Shown here in pieces: positions 42,828 to 54,050 of a stretch of DNA of 64,000 nucleotides (position 1 is the stretch's first letter; each line of letters opens with the position of its first letter). The position numbers and the translations under genes are program-made. The stretch comes from Scheffersomyces stipitis CBS 6054 (taxonomy: Eukaryota; Ascomycota; Pichiomycetes; Serinales; Debaryomycetaceae). The notes beneath the pieces are model-generated. The model worked only from the letters and a program-made list of their open reading frames with translations, did not search any database and was not told where the DNA came from. The stretch lies in contig NC_009047.1 of assembly GCF_000209165.1 (NCBI RefSeq), positions 1-64,000 of the forward strand, written 5' to 3'.

Positions 42828-42906
42828 GGCACCAATTCATATTGGGAGAAGTCAATTCTTTCGTCCGCTCCTTCATCAATCAATTATCACAATAATTAAA
42901 ACAAAT

Positions 42907-45900
42907 ATGCTTGCAACACTACTATTCTTCCTATTTTTCTCGTTGGTCCAATCAGCAAGAATCGACTTCATCCCCCCGGGATGGGATTGGTGGACTTCTG
43001 GTTGTACAGCACAGAAAGACTGGTATTTGTATAAGTGCCCTCAAGGAAATGCACAATCCCCAGGAAACCCAGAATTCTACTCCAACTTCCAAGATCTCTG
43101 GTGGATACAAGGCAATACTTACAGAGCCGAATTTAACTTTGGATTCAATGTTGACATGAAAAGTCAACATCTAGACTACTTAGCCTTAGAAGGGTTACCT
43201 TCACCAGACCCTCGTGTCATCGATGGTACTCTAGTCTTAGTGGACAAAGCCAATGGAATTAATTTGTTTACTCAGAGCTGGAACCGTCTTTCATTGACTC
43301 TCCTTATGTTAATTGACGCAGTTCCAGATGATACCAGACCTGAGCCAAGACACTGTACACCACCTTTTAATGTTGTTGGAAGATGGTGCCAAACTCCAGA
43401 AACTCAAGGTGGACAATGCGATACATGGAAGTACAACAAGGAATTTACTATTGTCGTCGACTGTGCTGCTCAAGACTGTAACATATCTCAGAAGTGTTTC
43501 AATAAGCATTGTCCAGGAGGAACACCATCATTACCTCCCGTACCCGACCCAACACCAGAGCCAACAGAAACGGATCCAGAAGAAACCGAAACTAAACCTA
43601 CATCTGAACCAGAAACTGAGACACCAACAGAGACAGATCCAGAAACTGAGCCTACATCTGACCCAGAAACTGAGACGCCAACAGAAACAGATCCAGAGGA
43701 AACTGAAACTGATCCAACATCTGATCCAGAAACTGAGACACCAACAGAGACAGACCCAGAGGAAACTGAAACTGATCCAACATCTGACCCAGAAACCGAG
43801 ACACCAACAGAGACAGATCCAGAAACTGAGCCTACATCTGACCCAGAAACTGAGACGCCAACAGAGACAGATCCAGAGGAAACTGAAACTGATCCAACAT
43901 CTGATCCAGAAACTGTGACGCCAACAGAGACAGATCCAGAGGAAACTGAAACTGATCCAACATCTGATCCAGAAACTGAGACACCAACAGAGACAGACCC
44001 AGAGGAAACTGAAACTGACCCAACTTCTGACCCAACTTCTGACCCAGAAACCGAGACACCAACAGAGACAGATCCAGAGGAAACTGAAACTGATCCAACA
44101 TCTGATCCAGAAACTGTGACGCCAACAGAGACAGATCCAGAGGAAACTGAAACTGATCCAACATCTGATCCAGAAACTGAGACACCAACAGAGACAGACC
44201 CAGAGGAAACTGAAACTGACCCAACTTCTGACCCAACTTCTGACCCAGAAACCGAGACACCAACAGAGACAGATCCAGAGGAAACTGAAACTGATCCAAC
44301 ATCTGATCCAGAAACTGAGACACCAACAGAGACAGATCCAGAAACTGAGCCTACATCTGACCCAGAAACTGAGACGCCAACAGAGACAGATCCAGAGGAA
44401 ACTGAAACTGATCCAACATCTGATCCAGAAACTGAGACACCAACAGAGACAGATCCAGAAACTGAGCCTACATCTGACCCAGAAACTGAGACACCAACAG
44501 AGACAGATCCAGAGGAAACTGAAACTGATCCAACATCTGATCCAGAAACTGAGACACCAACAGAGACAGATCCAGAGGAAACTGAAACTGATCCAACTTC
44601 TGACCCAACTTCTGACCCAGAAACTGAGACACCAACAGAGACAGATCCAGAGGAAACTGAAACTGATCCAACATCTGATCCAGAAACTGAGACACCAACA
44701 GAGACAGATCCAGAAACTGAGCCTACATCTGACCCAGAAACTGAGACACCAACAGAGACAGATCCAGAAACTGAGCCTACATCTGACCCAGAAACTGAGA
44801 CGCCAACAGAGACAGACCCAGAGGAAACTGAAACTGATCCAACTTCTGACCCAACTTCTGACCCAGAAACTGAGACACCAACAGAGACAGATCCAGAGGA
44901 AACTGAAACTGATCCAACATCTGATCCAGAAACTGTGACACCAACAGAGACAGATCCAGAAACTGAACCTACATCTGATCCAGAAACTGTGACGCCAACA
45001 GAGACAGATCCAGAGGAAACTGAAACTGATCCAACATCTGATCCAGAAACTGAGACACCAACAGAGACAGATCCAGAGGAAACTGAAACTGATCCAACAT
45101 CTGATCCAGAAACTGAGACACCAACCGAGACGCCAACAGAGACAGACCCAGAGGAAACTGAAACTGACCCAACTTCTGACCCAACTTCTGACCCAGAAAC
45201 CGAGACGCCAACAGAGACAGACCCAGAGGAAACCGAAACTGATCCAACATCTGATCCAGAAACTGAGACACCTACCGAGTCAGAATCAGAAGAATCAGAA
45301 ACTCCTAGCAGGACTTTGGAAACGGTCACGACCACATCGACTATCACATTAACCACTGTTGTCCCTTGTCCTACTGGCGGCGAGGAAACCATCACTGTGA
45401 CCGAAGTGACAGTTATTACAACTGAAATTGAAAAGACCGTATCCTCACCCACAACTATTGTTACCGAGACTATTACAGGTCTTCCTGTTCCACCTGAGAC
45501 GTTACCAACCGAAATTGTTACTACAGTTGTAACCTCAATTCTACCAGTTGTAACTGTGGATACTATTACTACTACTTCAACCATTACTTTGACTACCGTG
45601 GTTCCACATCCTACTGGCGGTGAAGAAACAATCACTGTGACTGAACAGTCAGTAATCACTTCTGAAGTCCAGAAGACCGTATCTTCTATTACAACCATTG
45701 TTACAGAAACCGTCATACCGAAGCCATTGCCAACTCCAATTACCATTGAATCTGTCATTGTGACTCCTATTACCGTTACAGTTACTAATGTTATAACAAA
45801 CACTGTTGTCGTTCCATGTCCAACGGGAGGATACACCACAGAAGTCCAATTGGAAACCGAAGAGATCACCACCGAAGTTCTGAAAACTGTCGTTGTTACT

Positions 45901-46395
45901 ACTGTAGTTACCAAGACCGAACAACAATCCACAATGGAAACTGTCATCGTTTCCCAGGCAGGAAAAGTTACTACTACCAAGTTTATAACCCAAACTGTTA
46001 CTGAGTGTCCAGAAGTTATACAAACAACAATTTTCGAGACAATTGCCGGCGAGACAGTCACAAGAACAGTTGATCATTCCGTTTGTGAGACCTATATAGT
46101 TGTATGTGTTGAAGAGCCAACCAAAGAACTTGTTGAAGAAATCATTGATGACGTTGTCCACTCATACACCACTGAGTACACGAAGACTTCACTGTTCACG
46201 TTAGAACAATTGGTTACTGATGAAGCTGAAGAACAACAACAATTACCATATGAAGATCACATTGATGAAGAAGACCAACTAGTTGAAGAAAGTGGAACTT
46301 ATTCAATCGAAGAAGCCTTGGAAGGTGCTGGTTCACAAATGGATCCTGCGATGAATATGATCATGGCAATAATTGCTTTATTAGTATCTATCTAA
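42907..46395 (+). CDS. Flo11-like GPI-anchored cell-wall protein with Pro-Thr-Glu-Asp repeats
   Basis: A 1162-residue protein. The signal peptide is about 1-16. Residues about 20-200 form a Cys- and Trp-rich globular domain (GWDWWTSGC, LWWIQGNTYRAEFNFGF, CQTPETQGGQCDTWKY). Order and spacing resemble the Flo11 adhesion domain, with its surface aromatic residues. Residues about 215-795 are repeats of TETDPEETETDPTSDPETETP and shorter forms. Residues 800-1040 hold TTSTITLTTVVPCPTGGEE-type repeats seen in fungal adhesins. The C-terminus (AMNMIMAIIALLVSI after small residues GAGS) is a typical GPI signal. The acidic repeat is unusual, since most flocculin repeats are Ser/Thr with little charge. 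A role in homotypic adhesion or biofilm is inferred only. Confidence 0.87.
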   Translation: MLATLLFFLFFSLVQSARIDFIPPGWDWWTSGCTAQKDWYLYKCPQGNAQSPGNPEFYSNFQDLWWIQGNTYRAEFNFGFNVDMKSQHLDYLALEGLPSPDPRVIDGTLVLVDKANGINLFTQSWNRLSLTLLMLIDAVPDDTRPEPRHCTPPFNVVGRWCQTPETQGGQCDTWKYNKEFTIVVDCAAQDCNISQKCFNKHCPGGTPSLPPVPDPTPEPTETDPEETETKPTSEPETETPTETDPETEPTSDPETETPTETDPEETETDPTSDPETETPTETDPEETETDPTSDPETETPTETDPETEPTSDPETETPTETDPEETETDPTSDPETVTPTETDPEETETDPTSDPETETPTETDPEETETDPTSDPTSDPETETPTETDPEETETDPTSDPETVTPTETDPEETETDPTSDPETETPTETDPEETETDPTSDPTSDPETETPTETDPEETETDPTSDPETETPTETDPETEPTSDPETETPTETDPEETETDPTSDPETETPTETDPETEPTSDPETETPTETDPEETETDPTSDPETETPTETDPEETETDPTSDPTSDPETETPTETDPEETETDPTSDPETETPTETDPETEPTSDPETETPTETDPETEPTSDPETETPTETDPEETETDPTSDPTSDPETETPTETDPEETETDPTSDPETVTPTETDPETEPTSDPETVTPTETDPEETETDPTSDPETETPTETDPEETETDPTSDPETETPTETPTETDPEETETDPTSDPTSDPETETPTETDPEETETDPTSDPETETPTESESEESETPSRTLETVTTTSTITLTTVVPCPTGGEETITVTEVTVITTEIEKTVSSPTTIVTETITGLPVPPETLPTEIVTTVVTSILPVVTVDTITTTSTITLTTVVPHPTGGEETITVTEQSVITSEVQKTVSSITTIVTETVIPKPLPTPITIESVIVTPITVTVTNVITNTVVVPCPTGGYTTEVQLETEEITTEVLKTVVVTTVVTKTEQQSTMETVIVSQAGKVTTTKFITQTVTECPEVIQTTIFETIAGETVTRTVDHSVCETYIVVCVEEPTKELVEEIIDDVVHSYTTEYTKTSLFTLEQLVTDEAEEQQQLPYEDHIDEEDQLVEESGTYSIEEALEGAGSQMDPAMNMIMAIIALLVSI
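43547..45290. repeat. Coding minisatellite for TETDPEETETDPTSDPE repeats
   Basis: Units of about 42-63 bases alternate in a nested order (with or without EETETDP and a doubled TSDP). They are free of stops on the other strand, which produces an 857-codon shadow frame at 43488-46061. Confidence 0.9.
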
Positions 46396-48125
46396 ATGTC
46401 TGTATATTTGGATAGTTTCTCAACAAAATTAGTTCTAGCAACTGATTAATGAGATACGTGTGAAAGAAAAAATCAAAAAGTTATAAATAATTTAATCAAA
46501 TATTGTTGCTTTATCGTCGTAAGTCAATGTAACAAGACTTCTAAGTATAGCAAGATGAGAAAGTGTGAGAGTTATGAGAATATCCCTTTATTCGCAACTG
46601 CACGCCTGGCGGCATTGGGACAACGAATGGCTCTTTTCAAAAATGATTTTTTTCAAAACAAGGTTTATACAATGGATGAATACGCAGAAAGATTTTCTCC
46701 TGAAAAATATACATTTTGCAGATTCTGTGGATTCTGGGTTGGAGTATCAATTTTCTTGACTCGCCGAGAGGGATTCTATTATTAACATCACTGGGCAGCT
46801 TATGTCTTTCTAAAACGGTATGTCATGTTTCTGTTCGTGTGATATGCGCTAAAATATTTTGACACTTTTCAAAGCCCATAAAGGCTGGGCTGCAACAGTG
46901 CGATAAAATATTTTTGCGCCTACAGCTGGCATCGGTCACCGTTGCGTACGTCAACTCGAAATAGATCTCCATGGGAATAATTACGATTAGTCATCTGTGA
47001 TCGGCAGAATTGGTTGCACTTTATACGATAGTATTTTCTGACTTTATAGCTGTTGGTATTGGCGCAGAAGGAGTTCGAGATTTTCAATGTAGTTCAACAG
47101 AAGTGCAACGGACCCCTGTATTAATTGCATTGTAAATCTGTCTAATTGATTTCCCTGAATATATATTATCCAAAAGTAGAGATTCTAAATCCATATATTC
47201 ATTCTTTACATACCCTAAGACTCGAGATGGGCACTTTACAGTTGGGAACAGTACAGTTGGGAGCAGTTCCACTATTTGAAGACTGGATAAGCCTATTTCC
47301 AACAATGTGAGCATGCGGAGGCGTCATGCATGATTATTTTGACACACTTCCGGAAGCATCACGAAATCGACGTCATCAATCTGATGTCAAAAAAATGGGA
47401 CATGCACGTTTATGCACCTCGTCATAATAATTTACTTCGCAGATCCCACCATCTATGTCCAGCACGGTTTTTTTGACACTGAAATACGTTCACTATCTAT
47501 GTCCATTCGTTTTTTTTTGACACTGTTAGGCGACTCCATCTTTTAGTATTTTCGTACGTCGTAACTGTGATATAAGCGACATATAATCAGTAATCGTTGT
47601 AGACCGTATTCTCAGCTACAACCATTCAGAGACCTATGCCCTTTTATATGATGAACAAGCCAGCAGAAAAGTAATTGAAAATAATCGTTGACGATTTTCA
47701 ATCTATACCGCTGAATGCAAGAAGAACTTACCAATCACATTAGAAAATTCAGATACTGAAGACTTTGAAAAATTGCTACGAATATGAACCAAGTCGAAGT
47801 TTATGATGAATCAGCACAACAGCCAAGTGACAAAGAAGTTACTACAAGAAGATTATGGTGACAAAGACCAGCAATCGTACAAGCATTAGAAGGCAGGGTG
47901 TAAAGCACTGAGCCATGAGATAACGCCAAAATTGGCCAAAATTGCTTTATTATCTATTGTATAGTTTTATGATTGTTTAACAAACTTTAATATGTATTTA
48001 ATATGTGAAATAATGAATGAATGAATTTACAACAGAATGATGTATACTTCTGTACACTGTATTGAGCGTAATTTATTCAACATAGAAAACAGTCAGTGTC
48101 TATCAATATAGAATGTAGACCTCAT
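46396..48125. other. Intergenic region, no supported gene
   Basis: 1.7 kb. A 76-codon ATG frame at 46555-46785 (with a CxxC) has no recognised family. A segment CATCTATGTCCA...GTTTTTTTGACACTG occurs near 47448 and, in similar form, near 47494. No LTR or tRNA was found. Confidence 0.5.
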
Positions 48126-51100
48126 TCACCAATCATCGTCGTCATCATCTTCGTCATCACTGTCGTCTCTGGTAGCACCCTGTCTCTTCTTCAAGGCATC
48201 AGCTAAAGAGCCAGCCAACGTAGTTTCTTCAGTCTTTTTGGCCCTCAAAGCTTCTGCCAACCCATTACTCAAGCTTCCGTTCAGAACAGTCGATGCAGGC
48301 GTGCTACTCGAAACAGCAGCACTAGCAACCGTCGACTCTCTGGATTGGACCTTCGGCTGTGAAGGTGCAACTGGACGAGAAGGAGGGTTAGCAGCACCGA
48401 ACAAACTACTAGGTGGTTCGCATTGAGATAGATAATCAATTGGAGACCAGCCTTCTTTAGACTCGTCCAAAGTCTTCACCAAACCCCACTTTCCATTAAT
48501 GCTCTCTACATAGTAGACGACATCCTTAACGAGAGGTATAGAACCAGCTACTGAACCATCGTAGTCATACATTGCCTTGTAAGTCGGGAACTTGGGCTTA
48601 GCAGGTGCTGACAAAGCTGGAGGTGGCGGAGGTGGTGGGGGAGCAGTTTTTCTTACTGGAGGACTTGGAGCAGTTTTCTTTACTGGTCTTACAGGCTCGA
48701 TAGCTTGAGGCTGTCTTTGCGGTTGATTCTGGACTACAGGAGCTGGCGGAGGAGCTTTACGTTGAACTGGCTTAGCTTCTTCTGGGCGTGGAGTCTGGTA
48801 GGCAAGAACTTGAGGCTGGTAAGACTGTTCTACTGGACTTTTGTATGAAGGTTGAGATGCAGCAGTAGGTCTTGCAGAAGGTACAGGGAACAGTTTCTTG
48901 ACTCCTCGGTTATAATACTTGGAATAATCGACCTTTCCAGACTTTCCTCTTGGACGTTTTGGATTTCTACTGCTAGAAGGTAAACCTGGCTTGACCGTGA
49001 CCGTACCAGACTTGTAAACATCTCCGTACTCAGGTACATCAGATGAATTACCACTGATAAACTTGACCGTGTGAAATTTGCCTGGCTTTTTCTGGTACTG
49101 AACCGTAGTACCAATATTAATGGTCAACCCAGGATTGATTTTCTTCAAGTGGGTGACAAACTCGGTCTTGAAATCTAAGCTAATGAACACATCAGGTGTA
49201 GAAGGGGTAGGTGAGTGAAGTGACAAAGCAACCCAATTATCTTGCAAATGAGACAACGCAACGTAGTTCAAGCCAGAAATAGGAATCTTGAATTCTGATT
49301 GCAATTGCAATCTCTTCTCAATCAAGACTTCAGCAATGATAAATATGGTTGTTCTGGTGACAACAAATATACGAGGCAATCTCTTTGACGATCTACCAAA
49401 TTTGGACAACAAAATCTCGCCTCTCCCCGAGAATACAACTTTTTCGTTAATACCTGTCTGGGTAACAATGAATCTACCATATCCACTGGTATCGCTACAT
49501 CCCAAGTAGTCACCCATGAAAGCACGCGATCCCAACATGGACATTCTACGACGTTCTTTTCTGCCCTGGACGAGACCATTACCATAATCACGAAGCTGTT
49601 CAAACTGGTTCCCGTGCTTCTTGATTCTCCAGGCACTCTGAATTGTACGAGCAGCATCTTCCTTACGCTTGACGTATCTCCTCCATGCTCTTTGGATTCT
49701 AGCAGCCATGTTGTGCCAGTACTTGTCTCTCATGTCTTCTAAACCAAATAAGGTTTCTGGTGTCTTGATGAATACCTTGGTCGTACCAAGCTGATACTCA
49801 GTAGCAGGAATGAAACAAGATTTTAAGATCTCTTTGACAGCAGAAATGTCGTCTCCACGCCAGATATAGTCACCAGCATAACCTGTAGCGGGAGAGAGCA
49901 AATAGAAACGTTGGACAAATTTCTCAAACGTTGTACGGAAAGCAAAACCGGCTCTTCTAATTCTCACATTTTCCTTCAAACCTAAGTATTTAATCTGGTG
50001 AAGAACTTGTTGGTTTTCGTATTCCTTAGGACGTTTGGTCTGATTTGGCTTGATGGTTCTGATATATGAAGGCTGACATTTTGATAAGGTGCCCACCAAA
50101 TCGTTGGCACTTCTCTTGATCTTGTCCGACGCTGTTTCTGGTCTCTTCTTTGAATCAGTGATCGATGCCAAGAGCAGAGGAGGAAATAAAACTTGGTTGA
50201 CGAATGGATTGGCTGATGTAGATAACAATTCCACCAAATCACGCAACAACGCATCCTTGTTCTTGTCTGTCATACCTGCTACTTCATAGGTGACATCACC
50301 AGCATAATGTTTGATGATAAACTTGCCCTTACGATCTTCAAAGTGACGATTGCTGGCTCCCACCATGCTTAATCTTTGGGCAAACACCTGGTCGGCAGCA
50401 TCTGAGTCAGCGTGAGCCGTTTTGATAGAATCGTTCAAAGCTGCAAACAAGCCCGGCTGAGGTCTCGTGGCTTCAATCAAGTCACAGACAACCTTGTTGT
50501 TGAAGTAGTCGATAGGTGTCCACTTGATTTGCTCTTTGACGTATTCGTCTTGTTCTGCCTTCAATGTAAGCTGGATAAAGATCTGTTGCAACTTCTCATT
50601 GACATAGTTAATACAAATTTGTTCAAAAGAGTTGTGTTCAAAGATTTCGAACCCGTAGATATCCAAGATACCGATAGTCTTGGACGATTGCAGTGCCCCC
50701 TTCAACGAGACATTGACTCTCTCTACGATCCACTCGAATAAATTGTTATAAATACCCTTGGCAAGAGCATCACGAACCGACGTAGCTTGTACGATATTCA
50801 AGGGTACATGGTAGGTAGAGCCCCTTCTCATGCCATGGGTTGTCTCTATAACCCTTTCTACTATGGCCTTCTTTAATATCTCTGGGTTTACTTCCAACAA
50901 GTAAGCAACAAATTGGGTGACACTATCATCTCTAATGGCGGCATTTCCACTTTCATCCTCGACAAACGACACGTTACCAATCCACAATATCAGAGCGATC
51001 ATTCTGAAAATGTTGTTCTGCTCAAGTTCCGTTAAGCCGATGATCTTCATTGCGCTCAATGTTTCGTCCAAGTCCTTGGAATCGTCGATTCCGTCTACAT

Positions 51101-51896
51101 TGATACATTTGGCGCTAGAAGTATACACGTAAGTCTCCGGTCCTTGAATGCCGAACTGCTGTTGATACTGCGTCGGACAGTGTTTGGTGAACTGATAGAA
51201 AATGTGGAAATTACGTTCATTGGTAATCTGGGAAACGACTCTCTGCTTCTCCAACAAGTAATTTGTAATATGGGCGGCGATCGGCTGGTGGTTTGACTCA
51301 GAGAATTGGATCTCGAGGTACTTGCCATGTCTTGATGAGTTGTTGTTTCTCAACGTCTTTGCACAGCCAAACGACTCCAACAAGGGGTTGGTGGCTAGAA
51401 CCATATCTTTGATCTTTGAAATTTCGGCATTGCCACTATCGACAGAGACGTTAGCGATGTACTGCATGATCTGTTTGGCTGCCTCTGTCTTACCCGCTCC
51501 AGATTCACCGGAAATAATCACACACTGGTTCTCGTTGTACGACTTCAAGTTGTAGTACATCGACTCAGCTATGGCAAACACGTGAGGAGGCACCTCCAAT
51601 CTGTTTCTGCCCCGGTACTTCAGCAAGGTCTCTGGGCCGTAGATCCCTAAATCTTGAAATGGGTTCACGGAGATCAAAACATGGCCGATGTACGTGTAGA
51701 TGGTGCCGTTCATGAACCGTTTATGCAAGTTGTCATTGATAGCCTCATCAGTGATTTTGGAGAGCAACGTCAAGTCGGAAACTCCGACCTCTTTCAGTTT
51801 GTGGAGATCAAACTCCGCCTTTTTGATGCCAGACTTGGCTGGCGCCTGCTGCTGCGTCTTATTCTTCGTACGTCCTCCTCGTTTGACAATGGCCAT
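48126..51896 (-). CDS. MYO5: Class I myosin (Myo3/Myo5 type), cortical actin-patch motor
   Basis: 1256 residues from the ATG at 51896; a longer frame upstream (to 52082) lacks the family N-terminus [13 protein letters not shown]. It is a motor for endocytosis and polarised growth that activates Arp2/3 at the cortex. Domains: motor with P-loop GESGAGKT near 130; TEDS-rule Ser near 359 (RRGSTYHVP), a PAK-kinase target in yeast class I myosins; two IQ motifs near 732-765; basic TH1 domain about 780-970; Pro-rich TH2 with PPPPPPP; SH3 about 1101-1157 ([10 protein letters not shown]...WGLVK); acidic tail [13 protein letters not shown] for Arp2/3. The length and domain order are normal. CTG-clade yeasts usually have one such gene, called MYO5. 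Confidence 0.96.
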   Translation of the reverse strand: MAIVKRGGRTKNKTQQQAPAKSGIKKAEFDLHKLKEVGVSDLTLLSKITDEAINDNLHKRFMNGTIYTYIGHVLISVNPFQDLGIYGPETLLKYRGRNRLEVPPHVFAIAESMYYNLKSYNENQCVIISGESGAGKTEAAKQIMQYIANVSVDSGNAEISKIKDMVLATNPLLESFGCAKTLRNNNSSRHGKYLEIQFSESNHQPIAAHITNYLLEKQRVVSQITNERNFHIFYQFTKHCPTQYQQQFGIQGPETYVYTSSAKCINVDGIDDSKDLDETLSAMKIIGLTELEQNNIFRMIALILWIGNVSFVEDESGNAAIRDDSVTQFVAYLLEVNPEILKKAIVERVIETTHGMRRGSTYHVPLNIVQATSVRDALAKGIYNNLFEWIVERVNVSLKGALQSSKTIGILDIYGFEIFEHNSFEQICINYVNEKLQQIFIQLTLKAEQDEYVKEQIKWTPIDYFNNKVVCDLIEATRPQPGLFAALNDSIKTAHADSDAADQVFAQRLSMVGASNRHFEDRKGKFIIKHYAGDVTYEVAGMTDKNKDALLRDLVELLSTSANPFVNQVLFPPLLLASITDSKKRPETASDKIKRSANDLVGTLSKCQPSYIRTIKPNQTKRPKEYENQQVLHQIKYLGLKENVRIRRAGFAFRTTFEKFVQRFYLLSPATGYAGDYIWRGDDISAVKEILKSCFIPATEYQLGTTKVFIKTPETLFGLEDMRDKYWHNMAARIQRAWRRYVKRKEDAARTIQSAWRIKKHGNQFEQLRDYGNGLVQGRKERRRMSMLGSRAFMGDYLGCSDTSGYGRFIVTQTGINEKVVFSGRGEILLSKFGRSSKRLPRIFVVTRTTIFIIAEVLIEKRLQLQSEFKIPISGLNYVALSHLQDNWVALSLHSPTPSTPDVFISLDFKTEFVTHLKKINPGLTINIGTTVQYQKKPGKFHTVKFISGNSSDVPEYGDVYKSGTVTVKPGLPSSSRNPKRPRGKSGKVDYSKYYNRGVKKLFPVPSARPTAASQPSYKSPVEQSYQPQVLAYQTPRPEEAKPVQRKAPPPAPVVQNQPQRQPQAIEPVRPVKKTAPSPPVRKTAPPPPPPPPALSAPAKPKFPTYKAMYDYDGSVAGSIPLVKDVVYYVESINGKWGLVKTLDESKEGWSPIDYLSQCEPPSSLFGAANPPSRPVAPSQPKVQSRESTVASAAVSSSTPASTVLNGSLSNGLAEALRAKKTEETTLAGSLADALKKRQGATRDDSDDEDDDDDDW

Positions 51897-52319
51897 GGTG
51901 AAGAATGGAAGCTGTGTAGAGCAGAGAAAGTGAATAGAAATCTGGAAATCTATCTCAACTTTGAACGTTGGCTCGGATATCGGCGGAGTGGGGTGCAGGA
52001 GCGAAAAAAGACTATGGCGCTGCGCCAGCGACCTGACCAGCAAATTATATAATCTAGATAGTGGTATAGCTGTGTTGTACAAGAATAACTAAGTATGGTA
52101 ATAGAATGTAGTATTATAGTGTTAAAGTTGTGTGTAGTTATATAGTATTGAAGTACAAGTCATATTCTTTGCATTTTGCTCTTTTGTGGTATTAATATTT
52201 TGGGAGTATTGCAAACCTCACTGTATAACATAAGCTTACAGATATAGTCTCATACTATTATGAATGAGTATAGTCTTATATAGTGTTGGGAAACTATACA
52301 TCTTAATATAAATTCTATG
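51897..52319. other. Myosin promoter and RSA4 3' region
   Basis: 423 bases between two genes on the minus strand. A TATATAA on the minus strand near 52046 lies about 150 bases before the myosin ATG. Nothing else is seen. Confidence 0.5.
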
Positions 52320-53882
52320 CTAATGCGACCACAATCTCACCATCTTATCTTTACCTCCACTGGCCACTCTCTTTCCGTCCATACTCCAGTCAACAGCATA
52401 AACCTCGTCTGAATGGCCCGGCAAGTCCACACTTAACTTTCTTGTTCTGATATCCCACACCTTCAAAGTGGTATCCTTAGAGCAACTGACCAAAAGTCTA
52501 TTATCAGCAGACCACGCTGTCTGGTATACTGGTGCTACGTGTCCTCTCAAGGTACCTACAAAAACGCCCTTCAAACCGTCCCAGATCTTGATGGAGTTGT
52601 CGAACGAACTCGACACTATGTAACGACCATCAGGGGAGAACGACACATGGTTCACGAGTTTCTGGTGTCCGGTCATACGGCACACTGGCTTGGACGACTT
52701 GAGTGGCTCCCAAAAGTACATAGTGAAGTCGTCTGAGGCTGTGACCAAACGTTCGCTGATAACACCACCGACTTTAGCAACTTTTTCGTACTGCTCTAAT
52801 GCCTTAGCGCGCAACTCTTCCATGGAAAGCTTTTTGCTCGAAACCTTGGTAGACGTATGGTCGAATCCACCTTTGCGCAAAACGTAGTCGGTTGAAATAG
52901 ACAAATGGTTGACCCAATGGGCATGGCTCTTCAACGTCTGGATACACTTGCCTTGTGCACTGATATCCCATGCCTTGATAGTCTTGTCATGGGATGCACT
53001 GTAGATGATGTTGGAACCAGACCACTTCACACAAGAAACGGCATTGGTATGACCACTCATTGTCAACAAACACACTCTTCTAGTGCTATCCCACACTTTG
53101 ACAGTGCCGTCCTTCGACGATGTAGCTAAACGAGGTTTCTCGCCAGGCTTAACTAGATGCAATGGCTCCCACGTTAAAGATGAAACCCACTTGGAATGGC
53201 CAGTCAATGCTTTCCCTAATGGCTTGCCAGTGTCAGTGTCCCATAACCTTACGGTATTATCCATAGATCCCGTAGCAATCATAGTACCACATGGAGAGTA
53301 AGCTACACATAACACCCAGTTAGTATGTCCTGATAAAGTATAGAGAGGGGTCTGGGTGTTACAGTCCCAAATTCGAGCTGTAGAATCACCTGCTCCAGAA
53401 CACATTCTGCCACTATCATTAGGAGCAAACTGACAACACAATATAGTAGACCCATGTCCAGCAATAGCAGCATTTGATCTGGTAATAGCCTTGACCTTGA
53501 ACACAGCTCGTGGGGTATACACTAATGTCAAGAAATCTTCAGTAGTTTTTATTCCTGGTTGCAATACCGAAGAGTATAAGTTGTCCTTGATATCTACCAA
53601 ACTGCCCGTTTCACTCTTGTCATCGATGGTCTTGTTTAATAACGCAAATGTATACGGCACAGGTTCATCTATATCTCCGTGTAATTGGTTCAATAATTCT
53701 TCAAGCTGCTTCTCCGTGATACCACCAGGAACTCTAATAGACCCACCTACAGATTCTCCAGTGTCTGAAGCCTGGAATTTTATCAATACGTTGGGCAAAT
53801 CGTCAGGTATCAAGTTCACTTCTTGAACCTTTTGTGCCTCTTTCTTTTGCTTCTTTGATGGTGGGGGTATAACGGTAGCCAT
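52320..53882 (-). CDS. RSA4: 60S ribosome assembly WD-repeat protein Rsa4
   Basis: 520 residues from the ATG at 53882 (MATVIPPPSKKQKK); the frame extends two codons upstream from a GTG. Rsa4 sits on pre-60S particles in the nucleus, where its N-terminal domain is pulled by the AAA ATPase Rea1 through a MIDAS contact. The NLE ubiquitin-like domain is residues about 20-115 (LPNVLIKFQASDTGESVGG onward). Eight WD blades follow from about 140, with clear GHSDEVYAVDWS and MVRLWSH ends. The sequence follows the yeast protein over its whole length, without gaps at conserved motifs. Confidence 0.97.
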   Translation of the reverse strand: MATVIPPPSKKQKKEAQKVQEVNLIPDDLPNVLIKFQASDTGESVGGSIRVPGGITEKQLEELLNQLHGDIDEPVPYTFALLNKTIDDKSETGSLVDIKDNLYSSVLQPGIKTTEDFLTLVYTPRAVFKVKAITRSNAAIAGHGSTILCCQFAPNDSGRMCSGAGDSTARIWDCNTQTPLYTLSGHTNWVLCVAYSPCGTMIATGSMDNTVRLWDTDTGKPLGKALTGHSKWVSSLTWEPLHLVKPGEKPRLATSSKDGTVKVWDSTRRVCLLTMSGHTNAVSCVKWSGSNIIYSASHDKTIKAWDISAQGKCIQTLKSHAHWVNHLSISTDYVLRKGGFDHTSTKVSSKKLSMEELRAKALEQYEKVAKVGGVISERLVTASDDFTMYFWEPLKSSKPVCRMTGHQKLVNHVSFSPDGRYIVSSSFDNSIKIWDGLKGVFVGTLRGHVAPVYQTAWSADNRLLVSCSKDTTLKVWDIRTRKLSVDLPGHSDEVYAVDWSMDGKRVASGGKDKMVRLWSH

Positions 53883-54050
53883 AGTCACTAATTGCTATAA
53901 TCTGTTCAAAATAAACTGAAAATTACGAAAACTGGGATATCTGAATAAATCTAGTAGTTTGAAATTTAAATTTCCAAGATGAGAAGAGTTGATATATGCA
54001 GGTTGAAAATAGATTTGTTGTGTTGCGGTATGGATGTTTCAAGCCCATAC

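Larger units (their letters stand above)
40990..42906. other. Intergenic region between the bZIP and Flo11-like genes
   Basis: 1.9 kb shared by two divergent promoters. Short frames (up to 86 codons) have no recognisable product. Three short tandem repeats occur: CTCGGATTTCTA twice near 41920, AGATCTTCC/AGATCTCCT nonamers at about 42091-42162, and TTCTGCAGC three times near 42492-42520. Confidence 0.5.

Noticed and set aside
43488..46061. 857-codon open frame antisense to the Flo11-like gene (Val/Ser/Gly repeats)
   Set aside because: It is a by-product of a stop-free repeat; the sense frame has a signal peptide, Cys domain and GPI tail, the antisense frame has none.
46555..46785. 76-codon ATG frame with CxxC
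   Set aside because: Too short and unsupported; no family recognised.
50640..50665. TTCGAACCC as an inverted tRNA B-box
   Set aside because: It lies in the conserved [12 protein letters not shown] coding part of the myosin gene.
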